From Stropharia rugosoannulata (lineage: Eukaryota; Basidiomycota; Agaricomycetes; Agaricales; Strophariaceae), in the NCBI GenBank assembly GCA_028532985.1, contig JANCIK010000003.1, positions 2,180,001-2,244,000 of the forward strand: a stretch of 64,000 nucleotides of DNA, read 5' to 3'. Under the pieces are notes generated by a model, which worked only from the letters and a program-made list of their open reading frames with translations, made no database searches and was not told the DNA's origin. This document shows positions 11,910-21,169 of the stretch, piece after piece. The position numbers and the translations under genes were made by a program. Numbering within the stretch: the first letter of the stretch is position 1; every line of letters starts with the position of its first letter.

Positions 11910-12158
11910 TGATACCCGGACGGCAATACGACAATGCATGTGCTAACATTTCAGTGATGGCATCTGGATATGCAAATTGTTCTACTCGTTGCAGGTGTTT
12001 TTGTTATACAAATTACATCAGTCATGCCGTGCCAATGAGATACATACAGCTGGATTCTGGAGGAGCGATGTGAATGAGTGGATAAAAATACGGTGTGTGA
12101 GTGGATACATGAAGTGCTGGAGAGATGGGAAGGTGCAAGCCAGCGACAGCGGAGGCAA

Positions 12159-13314
12159 TTACACCTGGCTCAATGCTTGCTTGACAGCGGTGAGGAAAAG
12201 GTCCTTTTCCTGGTCAGCTGGCTTCTGGGGCCGGGCGAGGGACCACAGTCTGTAGAGGCTCTTGACGTGATCGCGGAGTGCATCTAAGGAGGGGTCATCT
12301 ATGTGCATGTCAATGGAATATTCGGGCGAGATTGTGTGAGATGAGATTGACGCCGCGGGCTGAAGGACGTCGTCGGGGTTGGGAGGAGAAGCGGTGTTTG
12401 ACTCTGTGTCGGTTGTGGGAGAGTCGTCGATGAGCGGGGGAGAGGCTGCGCCGGATCTCGGGTGCATGGCGAGGGCAGCCAGGCGGGAAGCAAGGGCGTC
12501 CGGCTCTGGTGGCTGGAGAGGGTTGTACGGTTCAGCGCGATGAAGCTGGAGATCGTCCGAGGCGACGATTATGCGGCCCTGGGCTGGATCTGAGGCAGCA
12601 TGACGTTTGTCCTTTCCCGGGCGGGGCGAGGGTACGGTGGAGTCACCCGAACCTAAATGCAAAATGAGAGGGGGATCTGAGGGACAAGATGAGGGGACAG
12701 ATACCTTGGACGGCGGAGTACTGGGCCCAATAGGCGTCCTCTGAATTGAGGTGATTAGAGTCCTGGGGATGATGTGATGCGGGGTCGTGATCGGGGTCAT
12801 CGTCTGGACCGCCATAGGCGTCCCAGTAGGAATCGTCGTCGGGCTGGACATCGACGTCTATCGCATAGCCGGGCTCTGGGAGGAAGTCGTGCGGGGAGTA
12901 GATGGCGCAGGCGTTGTGGAAGGAGGGGTCTGCGTCGGGAGGGAAGGGCATGAGTGCGAGGTTGTGGTACTGCCAGCCTGCGTCGGGGTGGCAGAGAAAT
13001 AGGAGGCGGAGATCGGGGGTAATGCGGACGTGGGCGGTTATATATTCTGGGTCAGCGGAGTAGCGGACAGCAAGCGGGGGCTCGAGGGGAGGGACGGGAT
13101 CTGACAGGAGAAGAGCGACTGCGCGTGACTGGTTTTCGGAGGGCCATGCTAGGTAATCGGCGCCGTCCGCAGGGGTGAGGCCCAGGAAGTGATGGCGCTG
13201 CAGCAGCGGGCGCGAGAGCAGGTGCGCAGGCAGCGCGTCGCCCGCGCGCACGTACGCCAGCACGGTCTCGACGTCGCCCGCACGCAGCTCGCTCATCGCC
13301 GTACACAAAGACAT
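12159..13314 (-). CDS. Protein of unknown function, acidic and Pro-rich
   Basis: Two exons, 13314-12705 and 12652-12159, give 367 residues (361 if the second ATG at 13296 is used). I recognise no domain. The N-terminal 190 residues look globular (DVETVLAYVRAGDALPAHLL, HHFLGLTPADGADYLAWPSE, LRLLFLCHPDAGWQYHNLAL) and are followed by a very acidic stretch (DDDSYWDAYGGPDDDPDHD). The C-terminal half is Pro/Ser/Asp-rich and ends in a helical segment (LDALRDHVKSLYRLWSLARP). The gene is GC-rich and its start codon is only 41 bp from the start codon of the divergent secreted-protein gene. No signal peptide or membrane helix is visible. Confidence 0.75.
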
Positions 13315-13355
13315 CCGTCCCGCTGACTAAGCATCCCTCTCTCCCCCTTCCCATC

Positions 13356-13932
13356 ATGTACCCGGCCCTCCTCGCGCTCCTGCTCCTGCCCCTCCTCGCA
13401 TTCGCACAGGTATGCCCTCCCTTTTCACTCTCCGCTGCCGCCTGACCCCGTCCAGAATGCCACCAGCCCCGCCTCCAACAGCACCGCGCCCTCCAACAGC
13501 ACAAATACTAACGCCCCTGCGCCCTCGGGCAACAGCACTACTGCTGAGCCCAAGAACACAACCTCCGTCATCACATCCGTCATCAGCAGCACTGGCTTTG
13601 GCCCAGGACGGGTCCTGACCACCCAGATATCCACCACCCTCATCACAACCGTCCTCCCCCTCACAACCCCCGCACCCGAATCAAACTCCTCAAACTCCTC
13701 CTCCAGCCCCTCCACCTCCTCAAAGCCCACCTCCACCGTCATCCTCCCCACAGCTCCCACCTCCATCAACGGTGGCGGCGTCGGTGGCGCACCCTCTCCC
13801 GGCGCATCCAGCTCCAACGGCGAATTCGGCCCTGACGACGGCTTCATCGCAGCAGCCACCAGTCTCCAGAAAAAGGTCTTCACCGTTACGCTGCTGGCCT
13901 CCTTGGTGGGAGGCGCTCTCCTGGTTCTCTAG
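13356..13932 (+). CDS. Small secreted Ser/Thr/Asn-rich protein, possible GPI-anchored wall protein
   Basis: Exons 13356-13409 and 13456-13932 give 176 residues. Exon 1 encodes a compact signal peptide (MYPALLALLLLPLLAFAQ) ending exactly at the intron. The mature part is made almost entirely of Ser, Thr, Asn, Pro and Ala with many N-x-S/T sites (NATS, NSTA, NSTN, NTTS, NSSNSS). It ends in a hydrophobic stretch (VFTVTLLASLVGGALLVL) preceded by small residues, the layout of a GPI-attachment signal. No catalytic domain is visible. The second exon has no internal ATG, so it is easily missed by ORF scans; the long minus-strand frame opposite it (13883-13425) is a shadow caused by the biased codons. 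Confidence 0.72.
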
Positions 13933-14103
13933 ACGTACACGCATCTATATATCACGGACTCATTCACGAGTGGAACCTCATCTGTCCCTACATACCTATC
14001 CTTTATCCATTCAGGACTGTACAGAACAATTCATTTACCATTTGCCTTTGCTTTAATACACTACGTACTTAATTCAAAACTGTCCCTGCGGCATCCGCCG
14101 AAT

Positions 14104-15572
14104 ATGCTTGCCTATCTGCTTCGATCAGTCCGCACCTTGAACCTTGTTCCTCACCCCAATCGATTTTCACGCTTTCTCATGTCTGCTGTTGCCAACGACC
14201 TGCCCGAGCCTAAGAAACTGAAAATGACAAAAGTATTTCGTTTAAACGTCTAGTATGCCGTCTACTCAACTTCCGCCAAGGTAATCGGAACCCACAACGG
14301 CACCTTCCACTGTGACGAGGCTCTCGCCGTCTTTTTGCTTCGCCAGACCTCCACCTATCGCGATGCTGGTAAATCTAAGCAGTGCTATCATCACACAAAT
14401 TCTCATTCCACCGCAGGCCTCAAGCGCACCCGTGACCCCGCCGTCCTCGACACCTGCGACATCGTAGTCGATGTCGGTGCCATCTACAACGAAGCCAAGC
14501 AGCGCTTCGACCACCACCAGCGTGGTTTCACCGAAGTCTTCGGCCATGGATTCGAAACCAAGCTATCCTCAGCCGGTCTGGTTTACAAGTTTGTCAACCG
14601 CCCTTCTATCGCCTTGTCGACGCGTGTAACCTAATTTTGCAGGCACTTTGGTCAAGAGGTCATCGCGAACAGGATGCAGCTTCCTATCGACAACCCCAAG
14701 GTCAACCTCCTTTGGCTCAAGATGTACAAGGTACGCGTTTACCTCACATTAGGTCCCTTTCGACTAACCCCAAGTGCACAGGAATTCATCGAGGCCATCG
14801 ACGGTATTGACAATGGCGTCACCCAGTTCCCTACGGATGTCAAGCCCTTGTACCGTAACCGTACCGACCTGTCCAGCCGCGTCGGTGCCCTCAACCCGTG
14901 GTGGAACCAGTCCACAGACGCGCAGTCCGTCGATGTGAGTGGTAGTCAAATTCCGTCTGGCACAAATCTCATCGTCCTCTAGGCGCGCTTCGAGAAGGCG
15001 TCTCTCCTTACCGGGGAGGAATTCTTCGGCAAACTGGACTACTACGTCAACGCCTGGCTCCCTGCGCGCGACCTCCTTGTCGCGTCCATCGCGTCCAGCA
15101 AGGCGGGCGTCGATCCCTCTGGAAAAATCATTCTATTCGAACAATTCCTTCCCTGGAAGGTAGGACACCTGCATGCCCTCCATCACACGTCATATTGACC
15201 TTTGCGCGGTATTAGGAGCACCTCTTCGATTTAGAGGCTGACTCCGCAGTCCCGGATGTTGTGGCTGAGCAGGCCATCTACATCGTTTACCCCGACGAGA
15301 CGGGAGGCAACTGGCGCGTCCAGGCCGTCCCCAAGTCCCCGGAAAGTTTCCAGAGCCGCAAGGCCCTCCCCGAGGCGTGGAGGGGCTTGCGTGACGAGGA
15401 GCTCTCCAAGGTATCTGGCATCGAGGGTGGCATCTTCATTCACGCGTCTGGTTTCATCGGCGGTACGTGTCGATATAACTGGTATTTCATAACGACTAAG
15501 TATGCGTTTACAGGCAACAAGACCAAGGAAGGCGCGCTGAAGATTGCCGAAGCCTCCCTCGCCATGCACTAG
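14104..15572 (+). CDS. MYG1: MYG1 family protein (DHH-type 3'-5' RNA exonuclease)
   Basis: Eight exons: 14104-14232, 14281-14368, 14417-14588, 14643-14730, 14782-14934, 14983-15159, 15216-15462, 15514-15572 (370 residues). MYG1 processes RNA in nucleus and mitochondria. Seen: GTHNGTFHCDEALAVFLL (metal site His and Asp), DIVVDVGAIYN, the DHH box RFDHHQRGF, LSSAGLVYKHFG, NGVTQFPTDV, ALNPWWNQS, FLPWKEHLFDLE and the C-terminal IFIHASGFIGGNKTKEGAL. The first 25 residues (MLAYLLRSVRTLNLVPHPNR) look like a mitochondrial presequence; a second in-frame ATG at 14179 (MSAVAND) could give a nuclear/cytosolic form. Intron 3 uses GTTTGT at 14589. The stop codon lies in the loop of a perfect 8-bp inverted repeat that opens the hairpin array. 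Confidence 0.94.
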
Positions 15573-15797
15573 GCATGGCGGGTATCCATCTTGGGAACAC
15601 CGAGAGCGAGAGGGAAGGCAAGGCATATGTGCCTTGCAGTTGCTGATTCAGTAACTCAAATGGTCAAACCATTTGCAGTGAGTGTTTATTTAAACACTCA
15701 AGATCCTAAGCCTACGCAGGCTTGGTCATTCATTGCCTGGATGACGTGTTCCACGTTTGGAACTCTTCATGATACTTCATGATTGTGCAGTAGCAAT
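15560..15797. repeat. Chain of back-to-back short inverted repeats (hairpin array)
   Basis: Read directly, arm pairs in order are: 15560-15567/15573-15580 (CGCCATGC/GCATGGCG, loop holds the MYG1 stop), 15581-15601 (imperfect), 15618-15625/15630-15637 (GCAAGGCA/TGCCTTGC), 15638-15645/15649-15656 (one G-T pair), 15657-15664/15668-15675 (CAAATGGT/ACCATTTG), 15679-15688/15691-15700 (TGAGTGTTTA/TAAACACTCA), 15706-15713/15718-15725 (one G-T pair), 15726-15732/15738-15744 (one G-T pair), 15748-15753/15758-15763 (GTTCCA/TGGAAC), 15767-15772/15777-15782 (TCATGA/TCATGA), and a weak 15782-15797. Several units touch with no spacer. Function is unknown; it may be a structured 3' UTR or a non-coding RNA. 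Confidence 0.8.
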
Positions 15798-16557
15798 GGA
15801 TCGACGTCGGCGTTTGTGTGTAGAGTACAGGATGTGTCGCATACACATATGCAATGCAGTTATGATTTATGCGTGAGAGGACTACGAGGCCGTACATCTG
15901 ATTAAAGCCTAGTAATCGACTTGGGCTCAGACGGTCGACTTGCCCTATGTATGGTCGAACAACATAAAGATAGGTACAGAATAGCTCTCATTAATCGAGT
16001 ACCGACGCCCCGATTAATCCATTTCGCATGAGGCGCCTAGCGTGCACCTCGTGGCTGATTTGGATCCTGAACGTCTCCACTGCCCACCGTGATTCGGCAA
16101 ACCAGAGTTGCCGCAATGAAATGAAAGCAGATGTAACCATTCGAGTTCTTGAAGCAACCTCTGTAGATGAACATCGAGCGTCGATCATCTAAGCACATGC
16201 GTAGGTCGCACACCCGTTTTTGCTGTGTAGATGCATGCACAGGAAATGTGTCCTGGGCTTGTTGAACTTATTAATCAAGGGATGCTCTCACAGGGGCGAG
16301 AGTTGTTCCAGGGATGCAACTGGAGTAATAGTAGCACAAATAGGTGCCTCGCGGTGTCCACTCATTCAGACCACACCACCACCCCGAGACTCGTTTCCTG
16401 GTCCTATTTCTCCCTCATAGAGGATTTCGACTTGCCATTCAGCCACTCAGGAAGTGTCGCACATACGGTTTCCTCTTTTTATCGTCTTCTATTCGTGAGT
16501 GGGCCCCAATGTTTTGATTCATGTCGCATCTGATAGAATGGGTGCACAGTATTCGAA
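15798..16557. other. Intergenic region with further inverted repeats
   Basis: No gene was recognised. Inverted repeats continue at lower density: ATGTGT-CGCAT-ACACAT (15832-15848), ATTAATCG with a 13-nt loop and CGATTAAT (15990-16018), ATTCGGCAA with loop ACCAGAG and TTGCCG-c-AAT (16092-16117), and AGATGA-aca-TCGA with loop GCG and TCGATCATCT (16165-16190). The last 150 bp should hold the promoter of the next gene. Confidence 0.6.
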
Positions 16558-17196
16558 ATGACATCTGTGGAGGCACACTACCACCCGTTCCTCTTCACGG
16601 CGATGCTCCTCGTTGGAATGACTGAGCTGGGCCTCACGTCGTTCCTGATTGATGCCGGGAACGAGAACGGGACCTGGCCAAGGCCAAAATACCACTCGCT
16701 GTGAGTCCTGATCATAGCGCTGGATAACGCAAGATGCTGACGAGAGGACACCCAGATTAATCATGCTGTGCTTCAACGCCGCGTGGACTACGCTCTTCTC
16801 TGCGGCGTACTTTTTGTTTTACCAGAGTGGGGGCCGCTACTTCTTGGCGAATGTGGCGAGCTCGGTGATCTGGCTCCTCATCACGACTGTGCTATGGGTA
16901 TGTGTTGATGTTGATAGCAGGACACGAGGGATTAACCAGGTGTTTCGCAGGCAATTGCGACTGGGCTCATGCACCATACGAGGACAGGGGGGGACTGCGC
17001 CAGGCGCGCGTTGATATCTCGGTGTCGGCAGTCGCTGACGGTGGAGGCCCTGGGATGGACGGAGCTAGGACTGTGTGTCATTGCGCTTATACTTACCTGT
17101 GCATGGATGTGGTCCGAGCGGTGGAAAAGGCGAGTGGGGGCTGTGCAAGACGCAGAGACAGGGTCGCAGACGAAGCTGGTGTTGCACGGACGGTAG
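16558..17196 (+). CDS. Four-helix membrane protein of unknown function
   Basis: Exons 16558-16700, 16756-16897 and 16951-17196 give 176 residues. Predicted helices: PFLFTAMLLVGMTELGLTSF (about 9-29), IMLCFNAAWTTLFSAAYFLF (50-70), VASSVIWLLITTVLWAIATG (80-99) and ALGWTELGLCVIALILTCAW (130-150). The layout, with short loops and charged ends (SERWKRR), resembles small MARVEL-like fungal proteins, but no family motif is visible. An upstream ATG at 16538 is closed by a stop after eight codons, so the ATG at 16558 was taken. It starts after the inverted-repeat-rich region. Confidence 0.65.
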
Positions 17197-17390
17197 CCGG
17201 AATGTATTTATTTATAGAATGCCGTTCCGCGCCGATAAATATAATCGGATATGTCCGCCGTTATCTGATAAAAATGATGTACTAGCAGGAAGGCTAAACG
17301 TGTAGGCAAAGTCTATCTCAGGCTTTATGACAGCGGCCTTCCCCTGGAGACCCTCCTACTCTCATCCCCTCTGCTCCTCCATCCCCGATT

Positions 17391-19625
17391 ATGACGATCC
17401 CCCCTAAACAGGGCATGACTACCCCCCCAGACGACTATCTCCGGGCTGAATGCGATCATCTCCTCCACGACCCCGACGCAGACTTGCAAGACGAGACCCC
17501 TACCGACCCCGACGGCCTGCTGGGACAGGGTCCGTCGAGGAGGGGCTCAGATGCCCTGTCGGACTCTAGTGCTATACCGCTCTCCGCCTCCGCGCTCAAG
17601 TCGCGGCAGCGCAAGGCCTTCTTCGTCCGCATCCTCGCCCTCTTGTGCGCCTGCAGCCTCAGCATAGGCAGCCACTAGTAGGTCTCCTTCATGCACAGCG
17701 TCCGCGCTCTCAAGCCTATGTGATTAGTGCCTCCAATATCCTCGGCCCGCTGAAGAGCCGCCTGCAGCGCGAGATGGGCACCTCGCACACCCAGTTCGGC
17801 CTCCTGCTCTCCGCGTTCAGTCTGAACAGCACCTGGACGCCGCTCGTGGGCGGCATCCTCGCCAGCAGGCTCGGCACGACCTTCACGAGCATCCTTGCCA
17901 CCGGCGTGATCCTGATAGGTGCGTTCCGCACTGTGCCATGCCCGCTGCTGCCCGTTCACGCCGAAAACAGGCCAGCTGTGCCTGCTTCTAGGAGATATCT
18001 GGACAGACATCCGCCTCATGACCTTGGGACTTTTTATATTCGGCCTGGGTGTTAGCCCATTGGCCGTTGTACAGGAAACTATTATTGTGCGCTTCTTCAA
18101 ATCCCATGGCCTTGGAGTATCAATGGCATTCGGTCTCATCGCTGGGAAGGGCGCTTCATTTGTTGCGGCCCGGACATCATACCCACTGACCGAACGATTT
18201 GGTCCTCGAGCGCCGTTCTACGTCGCCACATCTCTCGCCAGTCTCTCTGTCGTCGTCAACTTGCTGTATATCTTCCTGTCGAAATGGCTCATAGACGAGG
18301 CAGGGGCAGAATTGGAAGCTCCTGATATAAGCGAAGAGGCGCGTCGCCGCGCATCGTTCAACATGACCGAGGCAGAGGCACTCGAAAAGGTTGCGGCGAA
18401 ACGAAAGGTCCACATTTGGCAGATAACAAAGCTCGGGGATGTATTTTGGGCGTGAGTGTAACGATGGCACTGGACGTTCTACATGGCTGACGTTGATTGA
18501 TTTTGCAGATATATGGGTTTGAACCTTTTCTGCGGCATGATCTGGTCCCCTTTCGTACATCTCGCTGCGTGAGTCCAGAATATATTTTAATCAAAAGTGC
18601 AGATACTCAACCGCAAAAATATAGTAACATAATTGAGACGCGCTACCACTTGCATGAGGATGATGCTGCAAATAGCGCATCTTATTTATTGGCCGGACCT
18701 ATCATCCTGTATCCCATCGTAAGAAATATCGAGTTCCTTAACATTGCCCTTTCTTATCTTTATTATCCCGTAGTGTGGATTCCTTGTAGATCGTCGCAAG
18801 CATTCGCCAATTGTCGTACAACTCCTGTTCTTGTCATCGTCGCTAACCATGTTCGCTTATACTTGGTTCGCATTAAACCCAATGTGGACCAAAACTCCAG
18901 TTCCTGCTATATTCTCCTTCGCCTTCGGCCATGGATTTTCGCCTCGTAAGTTTATTCTATTACTCTTTTATTCCTCCTGTTCTCACATCTGTTTAGTCCT
19001 GCTAGTTGTATTAGTGCCAAAAATTGTTTCCGCAAAATATATCTCAACGGCTCTAGGAGCACACAAAAGCGTGCGTTGAGATGTGCACTTATTCAGGCGA
19101 TCGTAGCTTAAGCCTTTGCAGATGGAACAAACGGGTTCCACTTTATTCCAAACATTTTCAGGCCTTCTTCTAGACTCGGGCAAACGAGACGACAAGCCGA
19201 GCGAGACGACATTCCAATACCTGTTAAACATATTCCTAACCCTCAACATGCTGCAATTCGCCACAATTGCTGTGTTGACCTACCTCCAATACAAGAAAGA
19301 CACGACTGCCAAACAATATCCGAATCGACCAGGAACAAACTCTTTCGGTGCAACAGATCATCACGCCAGTACGACATTACAAGCATCTCACTCGACCAAC
19401 GCGTCGGAGGAGACACCACTTCTATCTGCTACGACAGTACCAGACTCTCAACATACAGACAGCGGGGATCTTGCACAAAACGCTACAGAAAGTCAAAAGA
19501 GCAGCGCAGAAACGCGACGCGGCTTGTTCATTGCCCTATTTTGCGTCACCCTCGTGGTTGCCGCATGGGTTTTGTTCTTGGTGACAGCTTGGTATAAGCT
19601 TGGGCAACGAAGTGGGGAGCACTGA
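17391..19625 (+). CDS. Major facilitator superfamily transporter, MFSD1-like
   Basis: Eight exons: 17391-17677, 17728-17918, 17971-18451, 18509-18568, 18625-18718, 18774-18945, 18997-19070, 19122-19625 (620 residues). A cytosolic N-terminus of about 75 residues is followed by membrane helices in two blocks, separated by a charged loop (SEEARRRASFNMTEAEALEK). Features that fit MFSD1-type lysosomal/vacuolar dipeptide uniporters: HYASNILGPLKSRLQREMGT after helix 1, SAFSLNSTWTPLVGGILASR (loop 2-3), and VVQETIIVRFF in the middle of the N-domain. The substrate cannot be read from sequence. The C-terminal 100 residues are Ser/Thr-rich and end with one more hydrophobic stretch (GLFIALFCVTLVVAAWVLFL). 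The acceptor of intron 1 was set at 17727 because only this keeps the frame. Confidence 0.85.
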
Positions 19626-19848
19626 ATTCAGGACTTGACGTATATAGTTCACCTGTTGTATTTTTATAACGAGCTGTAACGAAATTTGTGTAAGCAATGT
19701 TAATGAACATCTAACATGTGGACGATGAGAGATCAGGGGATGTCCGGAGATTGCCGGTGGTACTACACAGTTTGTTCAGCCTCAGATTTCCCTTTTGGGT
19801 GCATAGTGAACTAATATTCGCCGCCGCGCTAAACAACTCCAGCAAAAG

Positions 19849-19911
19849 GTATGTCGCTGAGCTCGACGATTTGAGGCTTTCAAGGCTGATAGCTTACATC
19901 TTAGCCGCAAG
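19849..19911 (+). other. Probable 5' UTR intron of RPL15
   Basis: A good donor (AAAG|GTATGT) at 19849 and an acceptor (CGCAAG|) directly before the RPL15 ATG at 19912 suggest that the leader is spliced right up to the start codon. This is common for fungal ribosomal protein genes, but here it is inferred from splice signals only. Confidence 0.4.
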
Positions 19912-20687
19912 ATGGGCGCATACAAATACATTGGGGAGCTCTACAAAAAGAAGCAGTCGGATGTCTTGCGGTTCCTCCTCCGTGTCCGGTGTGTGGTGCT
20001 GAGCCTTTGCAAATGTTTCCTGTGGTCTCATCTTCATTTGTGAACTTGCTAGCTGCTGGGAGTTCCGTCAGTTGAACGTCATTCACCGCGCTTCCCGCCC
20101 ATCTCGCCCCGACAAGGCCCGCCGCCTCGGTTACAAGGCCAAGCAGGGCTATGTCATCTACCGCATCCGTGTCCGCCGTGGTAACCGCAAGAAGCCCGTC
20201 CCCAAGGGTGCCACCTACGGCAAGCCCGTCCGCCAGGGTGTCAACCACCTCAAGTTCCAGCGTGGTCTCAGGAGTACCGCCGAGGAGCGTGTTGGAAAGA
20301 GATGCGGCAACCTGCGGGTGCTGAACTCGTACTGGGTTAACCAGGACGGTGTTTACAAGTACTACGAGGTTATCTTGGTCGACCCCAACCACAAGGCTGT
20401 GAGTGTATAACGCGATGATTTTTTTGACTTTTGCTGAAGATAATCTCAGATCCGCCGTGACCCCAGGATCAACTGGATCGCCAACCCCGTTCACAAGCGT
20501 CGCGAGGCTCGTGGACTTACCAGCATCGGCAAGCAGGTTCGTGGATGTTTTCTGATCTTTTTGAACGGAGCTGGACTTTATATTATTACAGAACCGTGGT
20601 CTCGGAAAGGGCCACCGTTACAACCACACCCCTGCTCGCTCGACATGGAAGAAGCACAACACTCTGTCTCTGCGCAGATACCGTTGA
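19912..20687 (+). CDS. RPL15: 60S ribosomal protein L15 (eL15)
   Basis: Coding exons 19912-19988, 20053-20398, 20450-20536 and 20592-20687 give 201 residues, close to the usual 204. It is a structural protein of the large ribosomal subunit contacting 25S rRNA. Signature stretches: [20 protein letters not shown] at the N-terminus, [78 protein letters not shown] and the C-terminal [23 protein letters not shown] end. Codon use is strongly biased towards C-ending codons, as expected for high expression. Confidence 0.97.
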
Positions 20688-21169
20688 TCTTTTTCAGTTG
20701 TCCTTGTTTTTCTATTACCTCATGTCACATCATGCTATGCAGCCCAATGCAAACTGTGCCCAATCTTGCAGAGTCATTCTAGTGTGCTAAGATATCGCGA
20801 CAAAACTTAAAGCTGTTCGCGGCAGCTCTCGATGTTTTCATATCCTTTGCACTTTCAGAGGATCTTGCGTTCACTAAAGCGATACTCCAAGCCCCAAGCC
20901 GGCGAGACTTGGCATATTGCATCTCAAGTGTCAGCCGTGTCAACATCGTCGGTCTTAAATTAAAATACGCAACTTGAAAAATGTTAACGCTATGAAGCAC
21001 CCACAAGGCAAAGTATTATGTATAGAGCTAAATGGCTTTGCTGAGAGCAAATCTATTGACATCAATATGATTAGCCAAGGCGGTGTGGATGGGCACTTAT
21101 GCCAAGCGTACACGCGTTTGCATAAAGGTCCTAAGCGGGGCTGAGAGAGGTCATCAACGAACATCCACC
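20688..21169. other. Intergenic region between RPL15 and the GH16 gene
   Basis: About 480 bp with the RPL15 3' UTR and the promoter of the GH16 gene. No further gene was seen. Confidence 0.5.

Noticed and set aside
13425..13883. 152-codon minus-strand frame
   Set aside because: Shadow of the Ser/Thr-rich secreted protein, which has a signal peptide, a matching intron and a GPI-like end on the plus strand.
15560..16557. Idea that the hairpin array is a mitochondrial insertion, a CRISPR-like array or tRNA genes
   Set aside because: Base composition is not AT-rich as in fungal mitochondria; the units differ in sequence, so there is no direct repeat; no cloverleaf with A and B boxes could be drawn.
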